In this document: positions 18,136-27,039 of the stretch, piece by piece | Layout of the letters: each line of letters begins with the position of its first letter | How positions within the stretch are numbered: the first letter of the stretch is position 1 | Source: Galactobacter sp. | Lineage (GTDB): Bacteria; Actinomycetota; Actinomycetes; Actinomycetales; Micrococcaceae | DNA length: 59,294 bases | Direction: 5' to 3' | Assembly: GCF_022712295.1 (NCBI RefSeq) | Contig: NZ_JALAGT010000131.1 | Span: 1 to 59,294 of the forward strand | The notes under the pieces: model-generated | The model's input: the letters and a program-made list of their open reading frames with translations, nothing else | What the model was told of the DNA's origin: nothing | Database searches by the model: none | Program-made: the position numbers and the translations under genes

Positions 18136-19272
18136 ATGTCCAAACCGAGTCAAACGCCCGACCCCCAGGCTTCTGAGGCTTCCGCTGGAGCCGACGCGAC
18201 CGAGCAGCCGGTCCGTAAGCGGCGCCGCCTGACGGGACTGCAGCCACTCGTGGTGGGTGTCGCTGCAGCGCTCGTGGTGGGGATCGGCGTCGGCTTGGGC
18301 GGGGGAGCGCTGCTGTGGAAGCAGGACGGCACCGCCTCCGCGGCGAAGAACTCGGCCGCCGGCTCGGCGGACGCCGCTGCGTCGGAACCCGCTGTGGATG
18401 GTTCCGCTGTCGATACCTCACCCCAGCAGGTGGATCGCGTGCGCACGGATCCGGTGGAGGAAGCCGTACACGAGCTCAAGGACTCCGGCTTCAAGCCGGT
18501 GAAGTCCGGGAAACTGACCATCGCGACGACCTCCGGTAACGCTCCGCTGACCTTTCACGCCTCGGACGGTTCCACCGTGGTGGGCTCCGAGGTGGACGTG
18601 GCCCAACTCCTGGCCGACGGCCTTGACCTGGACCTTGAGGTGAAGACCACCAGCTGGGCCGACTGGCCGCTCGGCGTGCAGTCCGGCAAGTACGACGTCG
18701 TGGTCTCCAACGTCGGCGTCACCGAGGAACGCAAGGATCTCTTCGACTTCGCCACCTACCGCCACGGACTGCACTCCTTCTTGGTGCGCAAGGACGCCGG
18801 CATCAAGCAGATGGATTCCGCCGCCGACATTGCTGGTAAGAAGATCGTGGTGGGGTCCGGGACCAATCAGGAGAAGATCCTGCAGGCCTGGAACGAGTCC
18901 AACAAGAAGAAGGGCCTCGACGAGGCAGAACTGGTCTACTACGACGACACCTCCGCAGGCATCCTGGCCGTGAAAGCCGAGCGTGCCGACGCGTACTTCG
19001 GCCCCAACCCGTCGCAGATCTACCAGGCCAGGGTGGACAAGGAAATGACGGCCGTGGGCCTCGTCAACGCCGGCTGGCCCGACAATTCCGATGTCGGAGT
19101 AGCCACGGCCAAGGACAACGGACTCGTCGAGTCCTTGGCCACCGTGCTGGAGCACGATCTGAAATCCGGTGACCTCAAGAAGTCCCAGCAGCGTTGGGGC
19201 CTCGAATCGGAGGTCGTGGAGAAGGTGGAGGTCAACCCGGCAGGGATGCCGAAGCCGGAGAAGAAGGACTGA
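18136..19272 (+). CDS. Polar amino-acid ABC transporter substrate-binding protein (copy 2)
   Basis: A 378-residue family-3 solute-binding protein, clearly paralogous to the one at 10159: both contain DWPLGVQSGKYD, SGTNQEK, an ELVYYDD segment and a NPAG(I/M)P tail. Residues 1-34 are hydrophilic and basic near the end (RKRRR), a hydrophobic anchor spans about 35-60, and an Ala-rich linker follows. There is no lipobox; an ASA-A site near 67-70 could allow signal peptidase cleavage. Start ATG 18136 has GGAGGAG at the right distance. Transcribed away from the importer operon from a shared intergenic region, it probably feeds the same permease with another ligand. Confidence 0.9.
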   Translation: MSKPSQTPDPQASEASAGADATEQPVRKRRRLTGLQPLVVGVAAALVVGIGVGLGGGALLWKQDGTASAAKNSAAGSADAAASEPAVDGSAVDTSPQQVDRVRTDPVEEAVHELKDSGFKPVKSGKLTIATTSGNAPLTFHASDGSTVVGSEVDVAQLLADGLDLDLEVKTTSWADWPLGVQSGKYDVVVSNVGVTEERKDLFDFATYRHGLHSFLVRKDAGIKQMDSAADIAGKKIVVGSGTNQEKILQAWNESNKKKGLDEAELVYYDDTSAGILAVKAERADAYFGPNPSQIYQARVDKEMTAVGLVNAGWPDNSDVGVATAKDNGLVESLATVLEHDLKSGDLKKSQQRWGLESEVVEKVEVNPAGMPKPEKKD

Positions 19273-19298
19273 TCGGTCCGAGGCCGACGCAGGGAACC

Positions 19299-19901
19299 TC
19301 AGTGGGGGAGTACCGCCTGCACCTGGGAACGAATGGCACCCACGATGTCCTCGACGCTACTGTCCGCGTACTCGCTTGAGGCCATCGTCAGGAACATGAT
19401 CGCGGAGGCGACCCTGGCGTACTTCGCTGCGTCCTCGGTGGTCACGCCTAGGTGCTCTATCAGGATGCCTGCGATCGCCTCCCCTGTGCGTCCGGAGATG
19501 GCCAGTGCCTGCGCGTGATGGGGTTCGGCGGGATCGCCGAAAACCATCTCGCGCAGGTACGTGCGCCCGTTGCCGACGTGCACCCTGTTGCATTCGATGA
19601 TCGGGGTCAGTAGCGCCAGCAACGCCTGGAGTGCCTCGTCCTGGTGTGCAGCGGCGGCCCGCCCCCGCTCCAGGGCCGTGGCGTAGTGGCTGTTCTGGAC
19701 CAACAAGAGCAGTTCGGCCTTGTTCCGTGCATAGAGGAACAGGGTGCCGGTGCCGATGTCGGCCGCCTCCGCGATCTGGTGGGTGGTGACCTCGTCGATG
19801 CCGTGTCGAGCGAAGAGTTCGCCGGCGGCCGCGGTGATGCGTTCCAACTTGGCCTGCTTGTTCCGTTCGCGTCGTCCGAGAGGGGCGTCCGGCATGGGCA
19901 T
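19299..19901 (-). CDS. TetR-family transcriptional repressor
   Basis: A 200-residue TetR-type regulator. The DNA-binding helix-turn-helix lies at about residues 38-60 (VTTHQIAEAADIG, then LYARNKAEL), and the remaining helical part binds an unknown ligand. Start ATG 19901 has AGGAG seven bases upstream; a second ATG lies at 19895. It faces the Old Yellow Enzyme gene across a near-perfect palindrome that overlaps both promoters, so it very likely represses itself and the OYE/SDR pair until an electrophile-type inducer binds. Confidence 0.9.
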   Translation of the reverse strand: MPMPDAPLGRRERNKQAKLERITAAAGELFARHGIDEVTTHQIAEAADIGTGTLFLYARNKAELLLLVQNSHYATALERGRAAAAHQDEALQALLALLTPIIECNRVHVGNGRTYLREMVFGDPAEPHHAQALAISGRTGEAIAGILIEHLGVTTEDAAKYARVASAIMFLTMASSEYADSSVEDIVGAIRSQVQAVLPH

Positions 19902-19919
19902 GAATCGTCTCCTGGAATA

Positions 19920-19941
19920 AAAACTGACTGCAGTCGGTTTT
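19920..19941. promoter_or_regulatory. TetR-type operator palindrome
   Basis: A 22-base palindrome with one mismatched pair. The left half is AAAACTGACTG and the right half CAGTCGGTTTT. It lies between the divergent TetR and OYE genes, 19 bases from the TetR start, and covers the -35 region of the OYE promoter. Confidence 0.8.
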
Positions 19942-19944
19942 GAG

Positions 19945-19950
19945 TAGAGT
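19945..19950 (+). promoter_or_regulatory. -10 box for the OYE-SDR transcript
   Basis: TAGAGT sits four bases after the operator palindrome, so bound repressor would block RNA polymerase. The -35 region falls inside the operator. The leader to the start at 20060 is about 100 bases. Confidence 0.45.
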
Positions 19951-20059
19951 CATTGTTGAATGGTCCTGGGTGATCTCGGGTTCATTCTCCCATTGGCCGC
20001 GACGACCACCCCAGGTCGTCGACTCCACGCCACCAGCGATTACTCAAGGAACCGAACTC

Positions 20060-21139
20060 ATGACCTCTCTGAACTCCATCTGGACGCCCTTCACCCTGGG
20101 AAACATCGACCTGGAACACAGGCTCGCGCTGTCACCCATGACCCGGAGCCGGGCCAATCCGGACGGCACACCTGGTGTCCTCGCCGCCGAGTACTACGCT
20201 CAGCGAGCCTCTCTCGGATTGCTGATCACGGAGGGCACTCAGCCTTCGGAGGACGGGCAGGGCTTCATGTTGACCCCTGGCATCTACACGCCGGAACACG
20301 TGGCCGGCTGGCGCAAGGTCACCGATGCGGTACATGAGCAGGGCGGGCACCTCTTCATCCAGTTGATGCACGCCGGACGCATGTCTCACCCGGACAACAC
20401 CCCACACCACCGTCAGCCGGTGGCGCCGTCCGCCATCTCCGCCGAGCAGGAGATGCACACGAGCACAGGAAAGAAGATCACCCCGATCCCGCGCGAACTG
20501 ACCGTGGCTCAGATCCAGGACGTGGTGGGCGAATTCCGCCACGCCGCGGCCTCGGCCGTGGAAGCGGGTGCCGACGGGGTGGAGATCCATGCGGCCAACG
20601 GCTACCTGCTTCACCAGTTCTTGGCGCCCAACGCGAACCAGCGCACCGATGAGTACGGCGGATCCATCGAGAATCGCGCCAGGATCGTCGTCGAGGTGGC
20701 GCGGGCTGTCGCCGAGGAGATCGGTGCGGAGCGTACCGGCATCCGGATCTCCCCGGCCTTCCCACTCGGAGGGCTGCATGAGGGTGACGTCGATGCAGTC
20801 CGGGCGCAGTACCGCTATCTGGTCGGCGAACTCGCGAAGCTGAACCTGGTCTACCTGCATGTGCACCATCTGGGCGACGACGAGCTGCTCTCGTCGTTGC
20901 GTGAGGCATGGCCCACCGCCATGCTCGTGGTTCGCTACGGGCGCGAACGCGGCGGCATCGCGGCTGACATCGACCGCGGGCTGGCGGACATCGCACCCCT
21001 GGGCCGCTTTGCGCTGGCCAATCCCGACGTCGTCGAGCGATTGCGCGCCGGCGCCCCACTGAACGAGGTGGATCCGAGCACCATCTACGGCGGAGGGGCA
21101 CACGGCTACGTCGACTACCCCGTCCTGGCCCAGGCCTGA
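20060..21139 (+). CDS. Old Yellow Enzyme-family alkene reductase
   Basis: A 359-residue FMN enzyme of the NemA/XenB group that reduces electron-poor C=C bonds or nitro groups with NADPH. Visible features are SPMTRSRA near residue 25, ITEGTQPS (57-64), HAGR (104-107), the substrate-binding pair His177 and Asn180 in EIHAANGYLLHQF, and DEYGGS near 198. The start ATG 20060 has AAGGA upstream; the frame is open further but lacks coding character. The SDR gene follows 20 bases later in the same transcript. The TetR gene and operator upstream point to induction by the compound being detoxified. Confidence 0.92.
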   Translation: MTSLNSIWTPFTLGNIDLEHRLALSPMTRSRANPDGTPGVLAAEYYAQRASLGLLITEGTQPSEDGQGFMLTPGIYTPEHVAGWRKVTDAVHEQGGHLFIQLMHAGRMSHPDNTPHHRQPVAPSAISAEQEMHTSTGKKITPIPRELTVAQIQDVVGEFRHAAASAVEAGADGVEIHAANGYLLHQFLAPNANQRTDEYGGSIENRARIVVEVARAVAEEIGAERTGIRISPAFPLGGLHEGDVDAVRAQYRYLVGELAKLNLVYLHVHHLGDDELLSSLREAWPTAMLVVRYGRERGGIAADIDRGLADIAPLGRFALANPDVVERLRAGAPLNEVDPSTIYGGGAHGYVDYPVLAQA

Positions 21140-21159
21140 ACCACAACGAGAGGAACCCC

Positions 21160-21879
21160 ATGACATCCCTCAAGCAAGCGGTGGTCCTGGTCACAGGGGC
21201 CAACCGTGGTATCGGCGAGCACTACGTTCGCGAGGCGCTGGCCCGCGGTGCGTCCAAGGTATACGCCAGTGCTCGTAACCCCAAGGAATGGGACGACGAG
21301 CGCATAGTCCCACTCAGGCTCGACGTCACTGATCCGGCCTCCATCCACGACGCCGCAGCGCAGGCCTCGGACGTGACCATCCTGATCAACAATGCCGGCA
21401 TCTCACCCGGAACCCCCGGCTTGCTGGCGCACAGCGATGAGGAGATCCGCAGCTCGGTCGAGACCAACCTTCTCGGGCCGCTGAATCTGATCCGCACCTT
21501 TGCTCCTGTCCTCACCGCCAACGAAGGTGATACGGCGATCATCGACATGCATTCCGTCTTGGCCTGGTACGCCGTGGCGGGAATCTACTCGGTGACCAAG
21601 GCAGCACTCTGGTCCATGACGAATGCCCTGCGCCTGGAGCTGCAGCCCGCCGGTGTACAGGTGGTGGGTGTCCACGTCGGGTGGGTGGATACCGCCATGG
21701 CGGCCCACATCACGGAACCGAAGGTCGACCCGGCCGACTTGGTGGCCCAGGTTTTCGACACCGTGGAAGCCGGCGGCTACGAAGTCCTCGCGGACGAGGT
21801 CTCCGTGCGGCTCAAGGCCGGGCTGTCACAGCCGCTGGAGTCCATATATCCGCAGCTGGGTGTCGGCCCGGAGGTGTGA
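21160..21879 (+). CDS. Short-chain dehydrogenase/reductase
   Basis: A 239-residue classical SDR. The cofactor loop TGANRGIG is at 12-19, NNAG at 77-80, and the catalytic Ser132, Tyr143 and Lys147 (YSVTK) are all present. It probably reduces a carbonyl or oxidises an alcohol; coupled to the alkene reductase upstream it could finish reduction of an enone or enal. AGAGGAA lies before the ATG. A strong hairpin follows the stop codon by 13 bases. Confidence 0.9.
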   Translation: MTSLKQAVVLVTGANRGIGEHYVREALARGASKVYASARNPKEWDDERIVPLRLDVTDPASIHDAAAQASDVTILINNAGISPGTPGLLAHSDEEIRSSVETNLLGPLNLIRTFAPVLTANEGDTAIIDMHSVLAWYAVAGIYSVTKAALWSMTNALRLELQPAGVQVVGVHVGWVDTAMAAHITEPKVDPADLVAQVFDTVEAGGYEVLADEVSVRLKAGLSQPLESIYPQLGVGPEV

Positions 21880-21892
21880 GAGGACATGAAAT

Positions 21893-21940
21893 GAGACTCG
21901 CCCCTCGGCACACATCCTGCGGTGCCGAGGGGCGGGTCTC
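21893..21940. terminator. Bidirectional hairpin terminator between SDR and tRNA-Arg
   Basis: Stem arms GAGACTCGCCCCTCGGCAC and GTGCCGAGGGGCGGGTCTC pair with one mismatch around a 10-base loop. It lies between convergent genes. No long T-tract follows on either side, as is common in high-GC actinobacteria. Confidence 0.8.
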
Positions 21941-21950
21941 TTGATCGGAG

Positions 21951-22023
21951 TGCCCCCGAAAGGATTCGAACCTTCGACCTTCCGCTCCGGAGGCGGACGC
22001 TCTATCCACTGAGCTACAAGGGC
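21951..22023 (-). tRNA. tRNA-Arg (anticodon CCG)
   Basis: A 73-base cloverleaf reads cleanly on the minus strand: acceptor GCCCTTG paired with CGGGGGC, D arm GCTC/GAGC, anticodon stem TCCGC/GCGGA with loop CTCCGGA (anticodon CCG, codon CGG), and T arm with TTCGAAT. The discriminator base is A and the CCA tail is not encoded. Confidence 0.96.
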
Positions 22024-22033
22024 AGCGCACACG

Positions 22034-22039
22034 AGCCTA
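22034..22039 (-). promoter_or_regulatory. -10 box for tRNA-Arg
   Basis: TAGGCT on the minus strand lies ten bases before the first base of the mature tRNA, in the short gap after the Mg2+ ATPase stop codon. The -35 region is not clear. Confidence 0.4.
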
Positions 22040-22056
22040 GCACCGGGCGGGGCAAG

Positions 22057-24717
22057 TCACCCAATCGACGTTTTCCCCCGTGCCCCGGGATGACGATGGG
22101 ACGGGACGCGCCAGAAGAGCGCCTTAATGGCCTCGTTGGCGGCCACGTACGCCACGGCCACGGCGACGATCAGGCCCACCAAGTTCAGAGGGGGAATACT
22201 CAGGCGTAACAGCGCGCCGACCGGTGTCAGCGTCAGCAGGAAGGCCAGCGCCGCCACCAGCGCACCGAGCAGGACCAGGATCCGGGACGGCTTGGAGCGC
22301 CACAGTGGTCCGCGCGTGCGCAGGCTGAAGAGGACCAGCACCTCCGTGAGGACGGATCCGAGGAACCAGGCGGCCTGGAACTCCTGCTCCCCTGAGTGGA
22401 ACCCCGCTCGCAGGATCCAGAAGGTGAAGAGGTCGAAGCAGGAGGAGAGCACACCGAAGACGAGCATGTAATTGCGGATGAGCCGCAGGTCCCACCGTTG
22501 CGGGTGGGCCAGCTGCTTGGCGTCCACCCTGTCGGTGGCAATCGCCGTAGCCGGAAGATCGGTGAGCAGATTGATCACCAGGATCTGTGCGGCCAGCAGC
22601 GGCAGGAACGGCAACACCACCGAGGCCACGGCCATGGAGATCATGTTGCCCACATTGGCCGAGGTGGTCATCTGGATGTACTTCATGGTGTTGGCGAACG
22701 TGGCCCTTCCCGCCAGCATGGCCTGCCGCAGCACGCCAAGGTCCTTCTCCGTCATGACCAGCGACGCGGATTCCGCGGCCACGTCCGCCGCACCCTGGAC
22801 GGAGATCCCCACGTCCGCCGCCTTGAGCGCCGGAGCGTCGTTGATGCCGTCGCCCATGTAGCCGACGGTGTGCCCGGCTCTGCCCAGCGCCTCGATGATG
22901 CGGTGCTTGTGCGCTGGGCTGGTCTCGCAGAACACGTCCGTGGACGCGGCCCGGCTCGGGAGCTCCTCCTCGCCGATCCCGTCCAGTTCGGTGCCGGTGA
23001 GGATGGCCTCCGGGTCGAGGCCCAGCGCCCCGGCGGCGTGCCTGGCCACGGGGTGGGCGTCACCGGTGATCATCTTCACGGCCACGCCGGCGTCGTTGAA
23101 GGCCTCGATGGTCCCGGCGGCGTCCTCCTTGATGGGATCGGCGAAGGTCAGCAGGCCGATCAGCGTCATCCCGGCCTCGTCCTCCACCGCGATGTCCGGA
23201 TCCTGGACCTCCTTGACGGCCACCGCCAGCACCCGCACACCCTGGGCCCCAAGATGCTCGACGGTTCGGTTCGCCTCGGGCAGCATCGTGTCCAGGTCCA
23301 CGACGGCCCCGTCCTCGCCCACCGCGTGGGCGCATCGGAGCACCACGGCATCGAAGGCGCCCTTGGTGACCATGACGGCGGAGGCCGAGCCCACGGCGTC
23401 GGGCATGGCTGTTGCGTGTGGCAGCGGCCAGATGGGCTCTGCGGAGGCGACCGCGACGGAGAGGAGTTTGCGCTGGAAATCGTAGGGAACCTCGCCCACG
23501 GCGCGGGCGCCGTTCGTGTCCAGGCCCGCGGCGGACGCCGCCTGGGCGATGGCTCGGTCCATGGGATTGATCAGGCCGCGCTGCAGCGTGGCGTTCAACG
23601 CGGCGGTGGCCAACAGCCGAGGTTCGGGTTCGCCCAGCACATTGATCGGAGCCGAGAGCCTGATCAGTCCCTCCGTCATGGTGCCCGTCTTGTCGGTGCA
23701 GAGCACGGTCATGGCCCCGAAGTCCTCGATGGCGTTGAGGCGCTTCACGATGACGTGGTGGGCGGCGATGGTGCGTGCGCCCCGGGCCAAGGACAGGCCG
23801 ACGATGGCAGGCAACAGTTGCGGGGTCAGACCAACGGCCAGCGAGAGCGAGAAGAGGGCAGAGTCCACGAGAGGGCGCCGCAGCACCAGGTTGACCACGA
23901 AGATGACCACGACGAGAACCACCATGATGCGGGTCAGGAGCAGACCGAACCTGGTCATGCCTCGCTCGAAGCCGGTGGGCTTGCGTTTGGCGGTCAGCGA
24001 TGCGCTCACCTGCCCGAATTGCGTGTCCCGACCGGTGGCCACCACGACCGCAGTGCCGTGACCGGAGGCCACGTGGGTGCCGGAGTAGAGCAGGTTTGAG
24101 CGTTCGGCCATGGCCGTGTTCTCCGGGACGGGGCCGGGCGTCTTGGTGACGGGGTAGGTCTCACCGGTGAGTTCGGCCTGGTCAAGCTCCAGGTCGTGCG
24201 ACGAGAGGACCATCGCGTCAGCCGGGAGGAGGTCGCCGCCGGAGACCCGGATGACGTCGCCTGGCACCACGGCGTCGAAGTCGACCTCGAGGGGCTTGCC
24301 GTCCCTGAACGTGGTGGCCTGCAGCTTGGTGCCGGCCAGAAGTGCGCTCATGGAGTTGGCCGCGCCGCGCTCCTGGGCGAAGTCCAGGACACCGGAGAGC
24401 AGCACGATGACCAGGATGATGGTGGCATCCAACCAGTCGCCGAGGACACCCGAGAGGACCGTGGCCGCGATCAGAACGAGCATGATCGGGGACGTGAATT
24501 GATGGGCCAACAGCGCCCAGCCGTTGTGTGAGCTCCGGTTGGTGACAGCCCTGGCCCGCGTGGCAGGGAGAGCCGCCGCGGCCGCCTCCGAGCTCAGTCC
24601 CGTGGTCGAGGAACCGAGGCAACGTAGGACGTCGTCCGCTGTGCGGGTGTGAAGGGGAGCCGGTTCACGCGTGGTGGTCACTGGGCCATGGTGGACCCGG
24701 GGGACAGACTTCGCCAA
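22057..24717 (-). CDS. mgtA: Magnesium-translocating P-type ATPase
   Basis: An 886-residue P3B-type ATPase that imports Mg2+. The actuator motif TGE is at 184-186, the phosphorylated Asp342 lies in DKTGTMTEG (342-350), and GDGINDAPALKAADVGI near residue 620 forms the hinge. Hydrophobic helix pairs occur near 76-110, 262-310, and as a six-helix block at the C-terminus. ATATTSANVGNMISM-like sequence near 670 is typical of MgtA/MgtB. The start is unsettled: TTG 24717 or GTG 24681, neither with a clear Shine-Dalgarno site. It begins 21 bases after the DUF222-HNH stop codon, so it could be co-transcribed with it. Confidence 0.93.
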   Translation of the reverse strand: MAKSVPRVHHGPVTTTREPAPLHTRTADDVLRCLGSSTTGLSSEAAAAALPATRARAVTNRSSHNGWALLAHQFTSPIMLVLIAATVLSGVLGDWLDATIILVIVLLSGVLDFAQERGAANSMSALLAGTKLQATTFRDGKPLEVDFDAVVPGDVIRVSGGDLLPADAMVLSSHDLELDQAELTGETYPVTKTPGPVPENTAMAERSNLLYSGTHVASGHGTAVVVATGRDTQFGQVSASLTAKRKPTGFERGMTRFGLLLTRIMVVLVVVIFVVNLVLRRPLVDSALFSLSLAVGLTPQLLPAIVGLSLARGARTIAAHHVIVKRLNAIEDFGAMTVLCTDKTGTMTEGLIRLSAPINVLGEPEPRLLATAALNATLQRGLINPMDRAIAQAASAAGLDTNGARAVGEVPYDFQRKLLSVAVASAEPIWPLPHATAMPDAVGSASAVMVTKGAFDAVVLRCAHAVGEDGAVVDLDTMLPEANRTVEHLGAQGVRVLAVAVKEVQDPDIAVEDEAGMTLIGLLTFADPIKEDAAGTIEAFNDAGVAVKMITGDAHPVARHAAGALGLDPEAILTGTELDGIGEEELPSRAASTDVFCETSPAHKHRIIEALGRAGHTVGYMGDGINDAPALKAADVGISVQGAADVAAESASLVMTEKDLGVLRQAMLAGRATFANTMKYIQMTTSANVGNMISMAVASVVLPFLPLLAAQILVINLLTDLPATAIATDRVDAKQLAHPQRWDLRLIRNYMLVFGVLSSCFDLFTFWILRAGFHSGEQEFQAAWFLGSVLTEVLVLFSLRTRGPLWRSKPSRILVLLGALVAALAFLLTLTPVGALLRLSIPPLNLVGLIVAVAVAYVAANEAIKALFWRVPSHRHPGARGKTSIG

Positions 24718-24738
24718 GTGCCTGCCGCCGGGGTGCGG

Positions 24739-26730
24739 TCATCCGGTGGCATCCAGTCCCGGAATACCGGGCTGCCTCGGTACGAGGCGCAGCCGACCCT
24801 GGTGGAGCTTCGTGTGGTGATGTCGGCAGAGTAGGACTCCGTTGGAAACCGTGGTCGGTCCGTCGAGTGCGGCAGGCTGCACGTGGTGGGCGTCGCAGCG
24901 CAGGCCGGGAACATGACAGTCGGGGACGGCGCAACTGGTGAAGGTTGTGAGCAGGACCCTGCGTTGCGCCGGCGTGAAGGTCCTCCGCTCGGTCACGGAG
25001 TAGGAGAGGAAATCGCCACGTCGGGTGGCCACGATCTCCGTGATGGCGGAGCACAGGAGGGTTCCGAGCCTGGACAGGGGAATGGTTTCCCCAGTGGCCG
25101 GGAGAAGTGCGGAATCGAGGAGGCGGGGATCCTGGAGCAGCGACGAACCGAAGAAGGGCGGGGCCGGGGTGCAACGATCAGGAGAGTCCTCTCCTTGATC
25201 GGGACCCGGGCCGTTCGTCCTCAGGCCCGAGCTGTTCTTCCTCAAGTACTGGGTCGGATCGTCGTTGCGGAGGAAGTGTTCTCGATTGAGCAGTTCGATG
25301 AGCCCGTTGACCCCAGCGACTGCCTCGTCCGTGAGGAATCCCGCCTCGCCGGTGCGGAGCAGCGTGCGGATGGCCCGCCCGACGGTCCGGTCCACGACCG
25401 TTGTCGCGTCGCCGTCGGCGGTGCGGCCCCCGGAATGGCCCACCCGGCCGGGGCGGCCCACCTGGCCGGCGCGGTCGAGGGTGATCGAGTCGGCCAGGCC
25501 GAGCTCCTCGATCGCCTGAGAGTTCAGGATCTTGAGCACCTGCTCTGCGCGGGCCAACAGGATCACCCGCGGGGGAGCCCCGCCTTGGTCCGGAGCGGTC
25601 TTGGCAGCGAGTCCGAGCAGGGTCACGAACGCGTCGTGCTGGGCCTGGGGGAAGGTGACGGGATCCTCGTCTGGGAAGCGGAAAGTGTGTCCGACCTGAT
25701 CGACGTCCGTGACGTGGAACGGTAGGACCGGGTGGGTCCCGCCCTCGGTCGGCTCGGCGCCGGCAGCAGTCGGCTCGGCGCCGGCAGCGGTCTTGGGGTC
25801 AAGGATCGCGGAGAGCAGGACGGTGAGCTGTTCGTAGGCCTCCGGGGTCAGGGTCGCGGTGAGCCGTGCCGGGTCGCCTGGTTTGCGGCCGGGTTTCAGG
25901 GTGAGGCTGCGTTTGGCCTGGACCTCGTTGTCGGCGGGTTCGGGACCATCCTGGTCTATGAGCTCGGCCAGCTGCTTCCCGAGCCGCTTCAGCTCCTCGG
26001 GGTGCATGCCGACCCCGTATCGACCCGTCGCCAGGTCGCTGGGGTCAAGGGTGTCCGGCGGGGTTCCGATGCGTCCGCCGGTGGCGTGGCCCACCAGGAT
26101 CGATTCCACGGTGGCGAGGACTTCGGGATCCACGCCGGACTTCCTGCGTGCCACAGGTGTGAGCGCGGAGGCGATGGCCTCGGCCTGCTCCAAGGTGAGC
26201 GCCGCGTCCTGGACGGCGGTCGCGAGGACGGGGAGCAACGGTGGCATGGGGGAGAAGGAACACCCCTCACCTCCGGTGATGGCGGTGCGCACGGTCTTGG
26301 TGTCCCGTAATTGTTTTGGGGAGTGCAATAAGTACTTCTTGATGGTGGCTTCCGGGGAGCGTTCCCCGAGACGGTCGCTGATCCTTTGCGGCTTCTCGAT
26401 GAAGGGGTCGGAGCCCGTCATGATGATTTCTGCGCAGATAGTTCGTAAATGATCGATTTCCGCGCTGAGGGTGTTCACTGCGGACAGGACGTCACGGAAA
26501 TCCTGGATGGTGGGTCGGCGGGTGGTCGGGGAGAGGTTCTGCTCCGCTTCGGGGACCAGCGCCCCTGTGGCCTGCCGCTGCAACTCGGATCCGTCGCGGC
26601 CGAAGAAGCCCTGGATCATGGTGGTGGCGGAGGCGTTGGACGATGCCGCGATGTCCAACATGCCGAGGATTTCCGGCATCTCGGCGACGAATGGTGCGTG
26701 CGTTTCTGCCGTGATGGTCATCGTTGTCAC
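24739..26730 (-). CDS. DUF222 protein with C-terminal HNH endonuclease domain
   Basis: A 663-residue protein of the actinobacterial DUF222/13E12-repeat family. The N-terminal ~400 residues are the helical DUF222 part. The C-terminus (about residues 600-650) is an HNH domain with paired cysteines (CAVPDC) and the core CDAHHV, then LLCRHHHTKLH. Such genes are multicopy and mobile-looking in many actinobacteria; their role is unknown. A 21-base tandem duplication codes for a repeated AAGAEPT unit near the middle. ATG 26730 follows a GGGGGTGA stretch. No inverted terminal repeats or target duplications are visible. Confidence 0.85.
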   Translation of the reverse strand: MTTMTITAETHAPFVAEMPEILGMLDIAASSNASATTMIQGFFGRDGSELQRQATGALVPEAEQNLSPTTRRPTIQDFRDVLSAVNTLSAEIDHLRTICAEIIMTGSDPFIEKPQRISDRLGERSPEATIKKYLLHSPKQLRDTKTVRTAITGGEGCSFSPMPPLLPVLATAVQDAALTLEQAEAIASALTPVARRKSGVDPEVLATVESILVGHATGGRIGTPPDTLDPSDLATGRYGVGMHPEELKRLGKQLAELIDQDGPEPADNEVQAKRSLTLKPGRKPGDPARLTATLTPEAYEQLTVLLSAILDPKTAAGAEPTAAGAEPTEGGTHPVLPFHVTDVDQVGHTFRFPDEDPVTFPQAQHDAFVTLLGLAAKTAPDQGGAPPRVILLARAEQVLKILNSQAIEELGLADSITLDRAGQVGRPGRVGHSGGRTADGDATTVVDRTVGRAIRTLLRTGEAGFLTDEAVAGVNGLIELLNREHFLRNDDPTQYLRKNSSGLRTNGPGPDQGEDSPDRCTPAPPFFGSSLLQDPRLLDSALLPATGETIPLSRLGTLLCSAITEIVATRRGDFLSYSVTERRTFTPAQRRVLLTTFTSCAVPDCHVPGLRCDAHHVQPAALDGPTTVSNGVLLCRHHHTKLHQGRLRLVPRQPGIPGLDATG
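25748..25789. repeat. 21-base tandem duplication inside the DUF222 gene
   Basis: Two adjacent 21-base copies beginning GTCGGCTCGGCGCCGGCAGC differ only in the last base. The reading frame is kept, adding seven residues. This is a length-variable site typical of replication slippage. Confidence 0.85.
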
Positions 26731-27039
26731 CCCCTGTGCCGACGCCCCCTCGACGCCTGATCCCGATGCCGAAATCCCCCGGATCTCAGTCTCCGATCTG
26801 TTTCTGCAATCCTACTCCAGGGCCACGTTAGATGGTAGAGAAAGTGGTATAGAAGTAAGTGTCGTCCTTTCCGTTGAACATCTGTTTTCGGTATGCCAGA
26901 GAATGTGTCGAACAATATCGAGAAGAATTGTGAACACGGGGTGCAGCCCGGTCTCTTCGATGCGGGTGGAGTGACAGGTGCCTCACACGTGGGCAAGCAG
27001 ACGTGGGCGGCGCCGGAATCCCCGGTAGAATCGTGCCTC
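26731..27039. other. Divergent intergenic region between DUF222-HNH and argS
   Basis: No gene is seen. The middle part (about 26790-26935) is clearly more A/T-rich than its surroundings. A minus-strand TAGGAT box near 26810 may serve the DUF222 gene. The argS frame is open back to 26893, but those codons do not look like protein and the argS promoter lies within them. Confidence 0.5.
27026..27031 (+). promoter_or_regulatory. -10 box for leaderless argS transcript
   Basis: TAGAAT lies eight bases before the GTG start at 27040. No Shine-Dalgarno sequence is present, so the transcript probably begins at or within two bases of the start codon. Confidence 0.5.

Noticed and set aside
22057..26730. 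Mobile element carrying the Mg2+ ATPase and HNH gene next to tRNA-Arg
   Set aside because: No integrase, no terminal inverted repeats and no repeat of the tRNA 3' end nearby; codon use looks like the rest of the window.
26893..27039. Longer argS starting at 26893
   Set aside because: The extra 49 codons do not resemble the ArgRS N-terminus, and a -10 box lies inside them directly before the GTG at 27040.
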